38,857 bases of DNA from an uncultured Christensenella sp. (GCA_905195085.1 CAJJUK010000009.1:1-38857); one strand, 5' to 3'. Counted from the stretch's first letter, positions 1 to 7,560 are shown. Notes: generated from the letters alone by a model not told the origin. Numbers and translations are program-made.

Positions 1-37
1 TTATTTCATAATAAATTTGAAAATTTTTACTTATTCT

Positions 38-66
38 TTGCGTTATTTTTTGTGTGATGTTATAAT
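38..66 (+). promoter_or_regulatory. sigma-A-type promoter of the first glycosyltransferase
   Basis: TTGCGT (38-43) and a perfect TATAAT (61-66) are 17 bp apart. The ATG at 73 begins only 6 nt after the -10 box, so a normal transcription start would fall on or next to the start codon. No Shine-Dalgarno sequence is present, so the mRNA is probably leaderless. Confidence 0.65.
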
Positions 67-72
67 CTTAAC

Positions 73-135
73 ATGAAAAAAGTATTGATTTTGACGGTTA
101 CAGCGGGGAATGGACACAACTCCGCTGCTAACGCT
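73..135 (+). repeat. 63-bp direct repeat, copy 1
   Basis: The first 21 codons match 1399-1461 at 62 of 63 positions; the single difference is A114 versus G1440, a silent third base of codon 14. Identity stops on both sides of this block. Confidence 0.9.
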
Positions 136-1350
136 GTAAAAGAAGAATGTGAAAAAAATGGAGCAAAAGTGTTGCTTGTGGATTTGTTGCATGAATTTTG
201 CTCAAACAAAACATTTATTTGGATACAAGAAAAAGGCTATCCTTTGGCATGTCAATATTTGACAGGTGTGTTTAATATGTTTTTTAGACATTTTCAAAAA
301 GCAAATCCTAAGAAATTTTTTAAATCTCCCGTTCAAAGAGATTTATATTCAATGTATGGAAAACTTTTGAAATTGATTTATGACTTTAAACCTGATGCAA
401 TTTTTGCATCACATTATTATCCATGTATTATGATTTCAAATTTGCGAAAGATCTATTCCTTGCCAGCGAAAACATTTTCGTTTGTTTTTGATTATGCTGT
501 TTGTCCTTTTTGGGAGTCAGCAACAGGGATTGATTATCTGTTGATCCCAAATGAAAAATATGTTCCAATCATGACCTACAAGGGTTTTAAGGCGGATCAA
601 TTGTTGCCTTATGGACTGGTTGTTAATGAAAAATTTACCGCAAAGATTGATAAACAAAAAGCGAGAGAAATGCTTGGAATCAGCAAGGATAAGTTTACCA
701 TTTTTGTTATGTTTGGTGGAGGTTTTTGGAGTGGAAACTATAAAATCACAAGAAACCTTTTGAATCACCTTAAAAAAGAAAATGTTCAGATTGTTATTGC
801 AAATGGGCGTGATGAAAAAGGAAAAAAGAAAATTGATCAGTTGAAGGTTCCAAAAAATATAAAGGTTTTCAATTGGGGATTTTGCAAAAATATTGATGTC
901 ATAATGAGTGCATCAGATGTGTTGATTGGAAAAGCAGGAGGGGTTTCTGTTACAGAAGCTTTAGATAAAAATTTGCCATTGATTTGTTGTAAAAAGTTGC
1001 CTGAGCAAGAAAGAGTGAATGTAAAAATGCTTGTTAAAGAGGGTGCTGCGAAACAATACAAAAGCAACAAAATGATGATATCTATTCTGTCGGACTTGAT
1101 TGATAATCCAAAAGAATTGGAAAAAATGAAAACAGAAATTGATCGAATTAGAAGGCCTCATGCGACCCAAAAATTGGTTGAAATGATGCTTTCTTGTGAG
1201 GCGGAATATGTTGAAACACAAGTTGATTTCTCTGTCGTTAACAAAAATGTAAAGAGAATGTTGAAAGCGGGGGGGGGACTTCGTAGTTCGACATTTTATA
1301 ACTTTAATGACATTTATCAATACTTTAATTTTAGTTATGCATATGATTAA
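73..1350 (+). CDS. MGDG-synthase/UgtP-type glycolipid glycosyltransferase, copy 1
   Basis: A 425-aa two-domain GT-B glycosyltransferase of the MGDG synthase family. These enzymes transfer a sugar from a nucleotide donor to diacylglycerol at the inner face of the membrane. The N-terminal MGDG_synth domain opens with the typical LILTVTAGNGHNSAA segment (residues 5-19). The C-terminal donor-binding half has the GGG loop near residue 215 and the AGG..VTEAL segment near residue 290. The first 63 bp nearly duplicate the start of the next gene, although the rest has diverged strongly. The tail after about residue 396 follows a G9 tract (1269-1277) and is unlike the basic tail of copy 2. One G fewer would give a hydrophobic tail ending at 1384; one G more would stop translation almost at once. 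No Shine-Dalgarno is visible and the start lies 6 nt from a -10 box. Family assignment is firm; the sugar and acceptor are unknown. Confidence 0.88.
   Translation: MKKVLILTVTAGNGHNSAANAVKEECEKNGAKVLLVDLLHEFCSNKTFIWIQEKGYPLACQYLTGVFNMFFRHFQKANPKKFFKSPVQRDLYSMYGKLLKLIYDFKPDAIFASHYYPCIMISNLRKIYSLPAKTFSFVFDYAVCPFWESATGIDYLLIPNEKYVPIMTYKGFKADQLLPYGLVVNEKFTAKIDKQKAREMLGISKDKFTIFVMFGGGFWSGNYKITRNLLNHLKKENVQIVIANGRDEKGKKKIDQLKVPKNIKVFNWGFCKNIDVIMSASDVLIGKAGGVSVTEALDKNLPLICCKKLPEQERVNVKMLVKEGAAKQYKSNKMMISILSDLIDNPKELEKMKTEIDRIRRPHATQKLVEMMLSCEAEYVETQVDFSVVNKNVKRMLKAGGGLRSSTFYNFNDIYQYFNFSYAYD
1269..1277 (+). repeat. G9 homopolymer inside the glycosyltransferase gene
   Basis: Nine consecutive G residues in an AT-rich gene, located where homology to the paralogue ends. 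Tracts of this kind are prone to slippage, and the three reading frames give three different C-termini. An assembly or sequencing error must also be considered. Confidence 0.85.
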
Positions 1351-1352
1351 TA

Positions 1353-1398
1353 AAATTCTATTCATAAAGAAGAATACATATTAAAAGGAATAGAATTT
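1353..1398 (+). promoter_or_regulatory. inverted repeat around the RBS of glycosyltransferase 2
   Basis: AAATTCTATT (1353-1362) and AATAGAATTT (1389-1398) are perfect 10-bp complements separated by 26 nt. The right arm directly abuts the ATG at 1399 and overlaps the end of the AAAAGGA ribosome binding site (1383-1389). A transcript folded here would restrict access to the start of the second gene. Confidence 0.5.
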
Positions 1399-1461
1399 AT
1401 GAAAAAAGTATTGATTTTGACGGTTACAGCGGGGAATGGGCACAACTCCGCTGCTAACGCT
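1399..1461 (+). repeat. 63-bp direct repeat, copy 2
   Basis: Second copy of the block at 73-135, one mismatch, same orientation, 1326 bp downstream. Recombination between the copies would delete glycosyltransferase 1 and put copy 2 behind its promoter. Confidence 0.9.
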
Positions 1462-2652
1462 ATGAAAAATAAGCTTGAGCAAACTGGACAAGCTGAAGTT
1501 AGAGTTGTTGATATTATTAAGGAATATACTTCACATTTTAATTCTTGGATTGTAGATAAGGGGTATAATATCGCCGTTGGATATTTAAGACCGCTCTATG
1601 ACTTGTTTTATAATGCTTATTTCAAATATCCTGTGGAAAAAGCAAGTGTTTGCCCGCCACAAACTTCAGTTAAGTCTTTGAATGGAAAACTTTTGAAGTT
1701 GATTTATGAATTTAAACCTGATGTGATTTACACAACAACATATTATGGTGGAATGGCTCTGGCAAATTTGAGAAGAGTTTACAAATTGCCAAGTTTTAAC
1801 ATTGTCTGTATGCTTGACTATGTTGTTTCTCCTTTCTGGGAACCATCAATTGGTGGAGTTGAGATTTTGACAATGGCACATGAAGACAACAGAGAGAAGT
1901 TGCTCGAAAAGGGTTTTGACAACAAAAACCTTTTGATGACAGGTATTCCTGTTTCTGACAAATTTTCAAAGGAAATTGACAAAACTAAAGCCAGAGAAAT
2001 GCTTGGAATTGACAAGGACTTGTTTACCGTTTTCATCTTCTATGGTGGCGGTCATTGGCAGGGGAGCTATGGAATTTTGAAAGCTCTTTTGAAAGGAGTT
2101 AAGAAGAAAATCCAAATTATTATCTGCAATGGACATAACGAAAAAACAAAGAAGAAAATTGACAAAGAAATGAGCAAATATCCTGAAAACTTCAAGATTG
2201 TCAACTATGGCTTTGTCAATAATGTTGATGTGATTATGAGTGCATCAGATGTTATGATTGGCAAAGGTGGCGGACTTTCTACGACAGAAGCAGTTAATAA
2301 GGGTTTGCCATTGATTGCGACTTACAAACTTCCAGGTCAGGAATATTACAACATTCAATTTTTGAAAGAAAAAGGGGTGGCTTTGTCTTTCCGAAATTAT
2401 AAAGAACTTGTCAGACACATCAATTATCTTTATGACAGCAGAGATGTTTTGACTCGAATGAGTTTGGGTATGAAAGAGATGAAAACAACTGCGATTGACA
2501 CGATTGCAGAACTCATCATGAGTCAACCTGATGCTGATTATGATGGAATAAACACTTCTTTGGATTATGGAAAAGTGAACAAAATTGTCAGTCATGCGAG
2601 AAAAAGAAGATATAAAGAAATCAAGAAGCAGAAGAAAAATAAGCAAAAATAA
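1399..2652 (+). CDS. MGDG-synthase/UgtP-type glycolipid glycosyltransferase, copy 2
   Basis: A 417-aa paralogue of the preceding gene with the same GT-B architecture: MGDG_synth N-terminal domain beginning LILTVTAGNGHNSAAN, and a C-terminal nucleotide-sugar domain with YGGGHW near residue 215 and KGGGLSTTEAV near residue 295. It ends in a lysine/arginine-rich tail, as expected for a peripheral enzyme that binds anionic lipids. The RBS AAAAGGA precedes the ATG by 9 nt and lies partly in an inverted repeat. A terminator follows. Two adjacent enzymes suggest sequential sugar addition to one lipid (mono- then diglycosyl-diacylglycerol) or different acceptors; the sequence does not decide between these. 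Confidence 0.88.
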   Translation: MKKVLILTVTAGNGHNSAANAMKNKLEQTGQAEVRVVDIIKEYTSHFNSWIVDKGYNIAVGYLRPLYDLFYNAYFKYPVEKASVCPPQTSVKSLNGKLLKLIYEFKPDVIYTTTYYGGMALANLRRVYKLPSFNIVCMLDYVVSPFWEPSIGGVEILTMAHEDNREKLLEKGFDNKNLLMTGIPVSDKFSKEIDKTKAREMLGIDKDLFTVFIFYGGGHWQGSYGILKALLKGVKKKIQIIICNGHNEKTKKKIDKEMSKYPENFKIVNYGFVNNVDVIMSASDVMIGKGGGLSTTEAVNKGLPLIATYKLPGQEYYNIQFLKEKGVALSFRNYKELVRHINYLYDSRDVLTRMSLGMKEMKTTAIDTIAELIMSQPDADYDGINTSLDYGKVNKIVSHARKRRYKEIKKQKKNKQK

Positions 2653-2669
2653 AGAGAATTATGAATTTG

Positions 2670-2700
2670 AAAAATGCGGAGTTTGTTTCGCATTTTTTTT
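2670..2700 (+). terminator. Rho-independent terminator after glycosyltransferase 2
   Basis: Stem AAAAATGCG (2670-2678) / CGCATTTTT (2689-2697) with a 10-nt loop, followed by more T. It argues against starting the next gene at the upstream ATG (2661), which lies ahead of the hairpin. Confidence 0.75.
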
Positions 2701-2723
2701 GTTATTTTAATCAAAATAAAAAC

Positions 2724-3278
2724 ATGGATTGGAAAATTTCTCTTTATTATTTGATACCGACTTTCTTCATTTTGCTTTTGGTTTTTCCGGTTTTTGTGGA
2801 AGTGAGATTGTCATATAATCCACTTTACAATCGGGGTGTTGTGGCATTGACTGTTCTGAAAAAGCAAATTTTTTATTATATATTTTCCTTCCATGGAAAG
2901 TTTATTGAACTTGAAAATGAGAGCGAAACAAAACTGCAAAAGTTGGAATTTGAAAGTCAAGAATTTGCTTTGATGGAAGAATTTGGAAATCAGATTAAGG
3001 ACAAAATTAGGTTGAAAAAATGTTATATGTTTTATAACATTGGAACGGGGGATGCATACACAAGTGCGCTTCTTTGTGGTTTCATTAACTTTGCTGTGAC
3101 ACAAGTTTTTCTGTTTTTGAAAAGCAAAAAACCAACTGCATCATTTTGTGTTTATGACACAGTTTCATACAACATTGTCACTTGTGAACTTGCTTTTGTG
3201 GTTTCTGGATCGGTTTCTTTTTTTGATATTGTATATTCTTTCATATATTCGGTTATCATATCTAAGAGAAAGAAATAA
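2724..3278 (+). CDS. DUF2953 membrane protein (YtfI-like)
   Basis: A 184-aa member of the DUF2953 family, found next to ytfJ in many spore formers and without a well-defined function. It starts with a hydrophobic segment (about residues 6-26, ending FPVFVEV). It then has a soluble middle and the family's GTGDAYTSALLCG motif. The C-terminal FFDIVYSFIYSVI segment and basic KRKK end also fit the family. I place the start at 2724 (MDWKISLYY) because the next ATG upstream (2661) would add residues encoded by a terminator; however, 2661 has a weak AAAGAGA RBS and 2724 has no clear one, so the start is uncertain. YtfJ follows 66 nt later, supporting a shared role in spore formation. Confidence 0.72.
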   Translation: MDWKISLYYLIPTFFILLLVFPVFVEVRLSYNPLYNRGVVALTVLKKQIFYYIFSFHGKFIELENESETKLQKLEFESQEFALMEEFGNQIKDKIRLKKCYMFYNIGTGDAYTSALLCGFINFAVTQVFLFLKSKKPTASFCVYDTVSYNIVTCELAFVVSGSVSFFDIVYSFIYSVIISKRKK

Positions 3279-3293
3279 CACAATATATTGTGT
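3278..3293. promoter_or_regulatory. 16-bp perfect palindrome upstream of ytfJ
   Basis: ACACAATATATTGTGT is its own reverse complement. It begins on the last base of the DUF2953 stop codon, 51 nt before the ytfJ start. It is not followed by a T-tract, so it looks more like a dimeric repressor site or an RNA hairpin than a terminator. Confidence 0.45.
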
Positions 3294-3344
3294 AATACGC
3301 AACATACCACACAAAAACTATGGTGTTATGCAAAAGGAGTGTCT

Positions 3345-3761
3345 ATGAAAATTTATACCAATTCTTCTTCAATCAATGATTTGATTTCAAGTGCAATGGA
3401 CAAAATCAAAACTATTGTTGATTCTTCCACAATTGTTGGAGAAAGCATTTCGTCGCCTGACGGAACGATCATTATTCCAATTTCAAAAGTCACTGTTGGA
3501 TTTGTTGTTGGCGGTGGAGAATATGCCGATTTGTCTGCAAGAAGAGTGGCAAACCATTTCCCTATGAGTGGTGGCTCAAGTGGTGGAATGAGTGTTTCTC
3601 CTGTTGGCTTTTTGATTATTCGTGAAATGGGGGATGTTGAATTTGTCAATGTTGAAAACAAATCTCTTTATCAAACAGTTTTGAATATGGTCAACTCGTT
3701 GCTTGCAAAACTTGAGAAGTCCGCAAAGGAAAATGGTGAGGACAATGAAAGAAAAGATTAA
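3345..3761 (+). CDS. ytfJ: GerW/YtfJ family spore protein
   Basis: A 138-aa protein of the YtfJ/GerW family, which in Bacillus is made in the forespore and affects germination. Typical features are visible: the DGTIIIPISKVTVGFVVGGGE block (about residues 43-63), a glycine/serine-rich stretch (SGGSSGGMSVSP, about 77-88), then PVGFLII and a charged C-terminus. The start at 3345 has an AAAGGAG RBS at a good distance; the longer frame from 3288 lacks one. The gene overlaps the start of dacF by 17 bp, which suggests cotranscription and translational coupling. The function is inferred from the family. Confidence 0.85.
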   Translation: MKIYTNSSSINDLISSAMDKIKTIVDSSTIVGESISSPDGTIIIPISKVTVGFVVGGGEYADLSARRVANHFPMSGGSSGGMSVSPVGFLIIREMGDVEFVNVENKSLYQTVLNMVNSLLAKLEKSAKENGEDNERKD

Positions 3762-4896
3762 AAATTTTGCTCTGACGTTTGTTGTGATTTTTTTGTGTTT
3801 CAGTTTTGTCTTTATTGGAGTTTCAAATTCTTTTGTGTGTCAGACTGATGCTTTGAATTTGTATTCCTCGGCACGAGGGTGTGCAGTTATTGAAACGACG
3901 ACAAAAAGAAAACTCTATGCGCTCAATGAAAACAAGAAAATGCCAATGGCAAGCACGACCAAAATCATGACTGCAATCACTGCACTTGAAAATTGTGATG
4001 ACCTTGATGAAAAGTTTGAAGTTTCGCCAAAGGCGGTGGGTGTTCCTGGAACATCACTTTATTTGAGAAAGGGTGATGTCTATTCCACTCGTGACCTTCT
4101 TTATGCCTTGATGTTGATTTCTGGAAATGATGCTTCGGTTGCAATTGCGGAACACGTTGCTGGTTCGACAAGTGAGTTTGTGACAAAAATGAATGAACTT
4201 GCAAAGAAGATTGGGGCAACAAATTCTCACTTTGCAAACACTCATGGACTTGATGCAGATGGGCACTATACAACCGCGTATGACTTGGCACTTATCACTT
4301 CTTATGCTCTTGAAAATGAAACGTTTAGAGAAATTGTTGGCACAAAAAACATCAAAATCACAAAGGGTGATGGGGAGAACAGATATTTGAAAAACAAAAA
4401 CAAATTGCTCTTCACCTTGAATGGTTGCATTGGTGTTAAAACGGGCTACACTGATGATGCCGGAAGATGTTTGGTTTCTGCAATCGAAAAAGACGGATTA
4501 CGTCTTGTGTGTGTGGTTTTGAATTGTCGTCCAATGTTTGAAGAAAGTGCCGAACTTTTGAGGCAGTGTTCGGAAAATTATAAACTCTATGACTTGACAG
4601 AGTTTTATGATTTTGACGATTCAATTGAGGTCGTTGACGGAAGAAATGAAAGTGCAAAGATTGGAACTTATGGAAGTTTCTTGTATCCTTTGACTGAAAA
4701 AGAAGTGCAAAATTTGAAATTTGTCTACTCTTATCCGCAAAGTGTGGAAGCACCGCTTGATAAAGATAGTGAAATTGGAAAGGTGGAAATATTTTTGGGT
4801 AATGACTTGCTTTTCTCTGAGAAAATCTTTACAATAGAAGAGATAAAACCAAAGTCAATACTTCAAAGAATGAAAGACTTTTTCAAGAATTGGTAA
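3745..4896 (+). CDS. dacF: D-alanyl-D-alanine carboxypeptidase, DacF-like (peptidase S11)
   Basis: A 383-aa low-molecular-weight penicillin-binding protein that removes the terminal D-alanine from peptidoglycan stem peptides outside the membrane. Residues 8-30 form a signal peptide. All three active-site motifs are present: S70-T-T-K73, SGN within LISGNDASVA, and KTG within GVKTGYTDDAG. The C-terminal part after about residue 270 is the beta-rich PBP5_C domain, and the end (RMKDFFKNW) is amphipathic, as in membrane-associated S11 enzymes. I chose 3745 because GGTGAGG lies just upstream and the signal peptide starts there; 3733 is an alternative. It overlaps ytfJ. A second DacF paralogue is at 34250. 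Confidence 0.9.
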   Translation: MKEKIKNFALTFVVIFLCFSFVFIGVSNSFVCQTDALNLYSSARGCAVIETTTKRKLYALNENKKMPMASTTKIMTAITALENCDDLDEKFEVSPKAVGVPGTSLYLRKGDVYSTRDLLYALMLISGNDASVAIAEHVAGSTSEFVTKMNELAKKIGATNSHFANTHGLDADGHYTTAYDLALITSYALENETFREIVGTKNIKITKGDGENRYLKNKNKLLFTLNGCIGVKTGYTDDAGRCLVSAIEKDGLRLVCVVLNCRPMFEESAELLRQCSENYKLYDLTEFYDFDDSIEVVDGRNESAKIGTYGSFLYPLTEKEVQNLKFVYSYPQSVEAPLDKDSEIGKVEIFLGNDLLFSEKIFTIEEIKPKSILQRMKDFFKNW

Positions 4897-4904
4897 TTTT
4901 GAAA

Positions 4905-4944
4905 TTCTCTCATCTGTTGGAGTTTGCAGGTGAGAGGATTTTTT
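4905..4944 (+). terminator. hairpin plus T-tract overlapping the rluB RBS
   Basis: A 12-bp stem (4905-4916 with 4927-4938, including two G-U pairs) with a 10-nt loop is followed by TTTTTT (4939-4944) and then directly by the rluB ATG. The 3' arm contains the GTGAGAGGA Shine-Dalgarno sequence. The same element could end transcription after dacF and hide the rluB RBS. Confidence 0.6.
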
Positions 4945-5655
4945 ATGATGAGATTAAACAAATTTTTGAGTTCTTGTGGTGTTGCTTCAAGAAGAAAATG
5001 TGATGACATAATCAGATTTGGTCGTGTTTCTATCAATGGTCAAATTGTGGACAACCTTGGAGTCTCTGTTGATGAGAAAAAAGATGTTGTTAAGGTTGAT
5101 GGGGTGGTTGTTTCGCTTCCAAATGATTTTGTGTATTTGAAAATGAACAAACCTAAGGGGTATGCTTGCACGGCAAAAGATGAAAAGGGAAGAAAAACCA
5201 TTTTTGATTTGGTGGAAAGTGATGTTCGTTTGTTCAGTGTTGGCAGACTTGACTATGACACAGAAGGTTTGATTTTTCTGACAAATGACGGAGATTTTGC
5301 AAATTTAATTACGCATCCAAAATTCCACTTTGAAAAAGAATATCATGTCACGGTTGAAGGAGAAATCAAAGAAGGCGATTTGGCAGTTCTGAGAAAAGGT
5401 GTTGTTGAGAACGGAAAAAGAATGCCAGAAGCGAGAGTTAAACTTTTGGAATATGACGGGAGGTTCAGCAAGGTTTCTGTTGTGATTGATGAAGGACAAA
5501 ATCACCAAGTTAGAAGAATGTTTGATGCTATTGGTCATCAAATCAAACTTTTGAAGAGAGTCAGAATTGGACAGGTGCGTCTGGGCGGACTTTATCGTGG
5601 AAAAACAAAACCTATGACAGAAGAAGAAATTGCATATTTCAAAGGAGTGAAATGA
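4945..5655 (+). CDS. rluB: RsuA/RluB-family rRNA pseudouridine synthase
   Basis: A 236-aa pseudouridine synthase that isomerises a uridine in 23S rRNA (RluB-like) or 16S rRNA (RsuA-like). An S4 RNA-binding domain occupies residues 1-60 (RLNKFLSSCGVASRRKCDD). The catalytic domain carries GRLDYDTEGLIFLTNDG with nucleophile D103, followed by the EKEYHV and NHQVRRM segments. The start is at 4945 or 4948, behind GAGAGGA. This RBS is inside the 3' arm of a terminator-like hairpin, so expression may respond to read-through or translation. The gene overlaps the next one by 4 bp (ATGA). RluB is preferred over RsuA by overall resemblance to Firmicutes RluB proteins. Confidence 0.85.
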   Translation: MMRLNKFLSSCGVASRRKCDDIIRFGRVSINGQIVDNLGVSVDEKKDVVKVDGVVVSLPNDFVYLKMNKPKGYACTAKDEKGRKTIFDLVESDVRLFSVGRLDYDTEGLIFLTNDGDFANLITHPKFHFEKEYHVTVEGEIKEGDLAVLRKGVVENGKRMPEARVKLLEYDGRFSKVSVVIDEGQNHQVRRMFDAIGHQIKLLKRVRIGQVRLGGLYRGKTKPMTEEEIAYFKGVK

Positions 5656-6863
5656 GTAAGGTTGCGGTTATTGGTGCAGGGGCATCTGGCCTTATGGTGG
5701 CAGGGTTTTTGGCTGACAAAGGTCATGATGTGACGGTGCTTGAGAAAAATGAAAAGGCTGGAAAGAAACTCTTTATCACTGGAAAGGGCAGATGCAACAT
5801 AACAAATCTTTGCACAATAGATGAGTTTTTGAAAAATGTTGTTAGGGGAGACAAATTTCTTAGGTCTGCAATCTATTCCTTTTCTAGTTTTGATTGTGTC
5901 AATTTTTTTGAAGAACTTGGGCTTAAAACCAAAGTTGAAAGAGGAAATCGTGTCTTCCCTGAAAGTGATAAGGCGGGAGATGTTGTCAAAGTTTTGAAAG
6001 AAAAGCATTGCAAAAATGTCAATTTTTCATTTGATGATGAAGTTTTGGCAATAAACAAGAAAGATGATGCTTTTGTTGTGGTTTCTTCGAAAGGTAAAAG
6101 AACTTTTGAAAAAGTCATCATTGCAACTGGTGGAAAAAGTTATAAGGCAACAGGAAGCAGTGGAGACGGTTACAAATTTGCAAAGACATTTGGACACACA
6201 ATCGAAGAAGTTGTTCCTGCACTTTGTCCAATTGTTTTGAAAGATAAGTTTGTGAGCAAGTTGCAAGGGGTTTCTTTGAAGAATGTTGAGTTGAATGTTT
6301 TGGCAGACGGAAAGAAATTGTCATTCTTTGGAGAAATGCTTTTCACTGACCAAGGTATTTCAGGGCCAATTGTGTTGACCGCTTCCAGTTATGTCAATCG
6401 TTGTCAAAATGTTTCGATGACACTTGACTTTAAGCCAGCGCTATCCGACAAACAACTTGATGCCAGACTTTTAAGAGACTTTGAAGAGAACAAAAACAAG
6501 GATTTGAAAAATGTTTTGAAAGGACTTTTGCCAAAAGCGGTTGCAGAAGTTTTTGCCGAGATAATCGGACTTGATGAAAATAAAAAAATTCACGACATAA
6601 CAAAAGCGGAAAGACAAAAACTGATAGAGGGGTTGAAAAGTTTCAAATTGTCTTATGGCGGACTTTATGACATCAACACAGGAATCATAACAAGCGGTGG
6701 TGTCAATTTGAAAGAAGTCAACCCCAAAACTTTTGAAAGCAAGTTGGTTCCGGGTTTGTATTTCACGGGAGAGGTGCTTGATGTTGATGCTTTGACTGGT
6801 GGATTTAATCTTCAAATTGCGTGGGCAACAGCATTTTCACTTGCGAAGAATTTTTGTGTTTAG
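5652..6863 (+). CDS. HI0933/BaiN-family flavoprotein oxidoreductase
   Basis: A 403-aa FAD-dependent protein of the HI0933/YhiN/BaiN family. The dinucleotide-binding G8-A-G-A-S-G13 motif is followed by VTVLEKNEKAGKKLFITGKG, and the second FAD motif (IIATGGKSY, GSSGDGYKFA) lies near residues 155-175. The C-terminal TSGGVNLKEVNPKTFES...GLYFTGEVLDVDALTGGFNLQ region is also family-typical. BaiN from gut clostridia acts on bile acids, but most members have no known substrate, so I make no such claim here. It starts inside the rluB stop (ATGA), indicating translational coupling. Confidence 0.85.
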   Translation: MSKVAVIGAGASGLMVAGFLADKGHDVTVLEKNEKAGKKLFITGKGRCNITNLCTIDEFLKNVVRGDKFLRSAIYSFSSFDCVNFFEELGLKTKVERGNRVFPESDKAGDVVKVLKEKHCKNVNFSFDDEVLAINKKDDAFVVVSSKGKRTFEKVIIATGGKSYKATGSSGDGYKFAKTFGHTIEEVVPALCPIVLKDKFVSKLQGVSLKNVELNVLADGKKLSFFGEMLFTDQGISGPIVLTASSYVNRCQNVSMTLDFKPALSDKQLDARLLRDFEENKNKDLKNVLKGLLPKAVAEVFAEIIGLDENKKIHDITKAERQKLIEGLKSFKLSYGGLYDINTGIITSGGVNLKEVNPKTFESKLVPGLYFTGEVLDVDALTGGFNLQIAWATAFSLAKNFCV

Positions 6864-6864
6864 T

Positions 6865-6893
6865 TTGACAACGTGCGTTGATTTCATTAATAT
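6865..6893 (+). promoter_or_regulatory. candidate promoter of plsC
   Basis: A consensus TTGACA (6865-6870) is followed after 17 bp by TAATAT (6888-6893). A better -10 (TATAAT, 6891-6896) would need a 20-bp spacer. The gene starts at 6924 behind GGAGGA. Confidence 0.5.
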
Positions 6894-6923
6894 AATGTAG
6901 TAATTTAATTTTGGAGGAATGTT

Positions 6924-7535
6924 ATGCTCTTATGGTTGGCTAGGATTTTGCTTTGGTTGCCACTGAATATTCTGCATCCAACATTTATCAAGGGAAGAAA
7001 AAATTTGCCTAAGGGAAAAGTTATTATCTCTTGCAATCATCGCTCAAACTGGGATATTGCGTTGTATATTTTGAACACCAGTGAAAAAATTAAGATTTTG
7101 GCGAAGAAGGAGCTTTTCAAGAACAAACTCTTTGGAGCAATATTGCGTAATTTTGGTGGAATTGAGATTGACAGGGAAGCAACTGACATCAATGCAATTA
7201 AGACTTGCATGAAAGCACTTAAAGATGACAAAAAACTTTTCATCTTTCCAGAAGGAACAAGATTGAAAAACGAAGAGGACGTTTTGGGAGAGATAAAAAG
7301 TGGGCTTGCTATGATTGCAATAAAGACAAAAACTCCAATTGCTCCAATTTGGATTGAAAGAAAACCAAAGTTGTTTAGAAAAAGTGTCTATCACATTGGA
7401 AAACCTTTTGAACTTTCTGAGTTCTATGGAAAGAAACTGGACGAAGAAACTTTGCAGAAAGCAAACGATATTGTCAGAGAAAAGATGTTGGAACTTAGAG
7501 AGGAAATTTTAAGTAAGAAGAAAAAGAAAAAATAA
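6924..7535 (+). CDS. plsC: 1-acyl-sn-glycerol-3-phosphate acyltransferase (PlsC family)
   Basis: A 203-aa membrane-associated acyltransferase that converts lysophosphatidic acid to phosphatidic acid, the precursor of phospholipids and glycolipids. A hydrophobic N-terminus (residues 2-20) precedes the catalytic H39-x4-D44 motif (NHRSNWD). The acceptor-binding FPEGTR motif is at 108-113, and PIAPIWI marks the end of the core. The C-terminus ends in a run of lysines. It has its own promoter and the RBS GGAGGA, and a terminator follows, so it is probably monocistronic. Its product would feed both the PgsA and the glycosyltransferase routes encoded in this window. Confidence 0.88.
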   Translation: MLLWLARILLWLPLNILHPTFIKGRKNLPKGKVIISCNHRSNWDIALYILNTSEKIKILAKKELFKNKLFGAILRNFGGIEIDREATDINAIKTCMKALKDDKKLFIFPEGTRLKNEEDVLGEIKSGLAMIAIKTKTPIAPIWIERKPKLFRKSVYHIGKPFELSEFYGKKLDEETLQKANDIVREKMLELREEILSKKKKKK

Positions 7536-7560
7536 AGAACCACATAAAAGGTTCTTTTAT
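7534..7560 (+). terminator. Rho-independent terminator after plsC
   Basis: Stem AAAGAACC (7534-7541) / GGTTCTTT (7550-7557), 8-nt loop, T-rich 3' side. The stem begins on the plsC stop codon. Confidence 0.75.

Noticed and set aside
961..1365. Long open frame on the minus strand across the end of glycosyltransferase 1
   Set aside because: It is antisense to a well-conserved gene, has no RBS or family resemblance, and is a by-product of AT-rich codon use.
2661..2723. N-terminal extension of DUF2953 from the ATG at 2661
   Set aside because: The extra residues are encoded by a terminator hairpin and do not look like the family's hydrophobic N-terminus, though a weak RBS leaves slight doubt.
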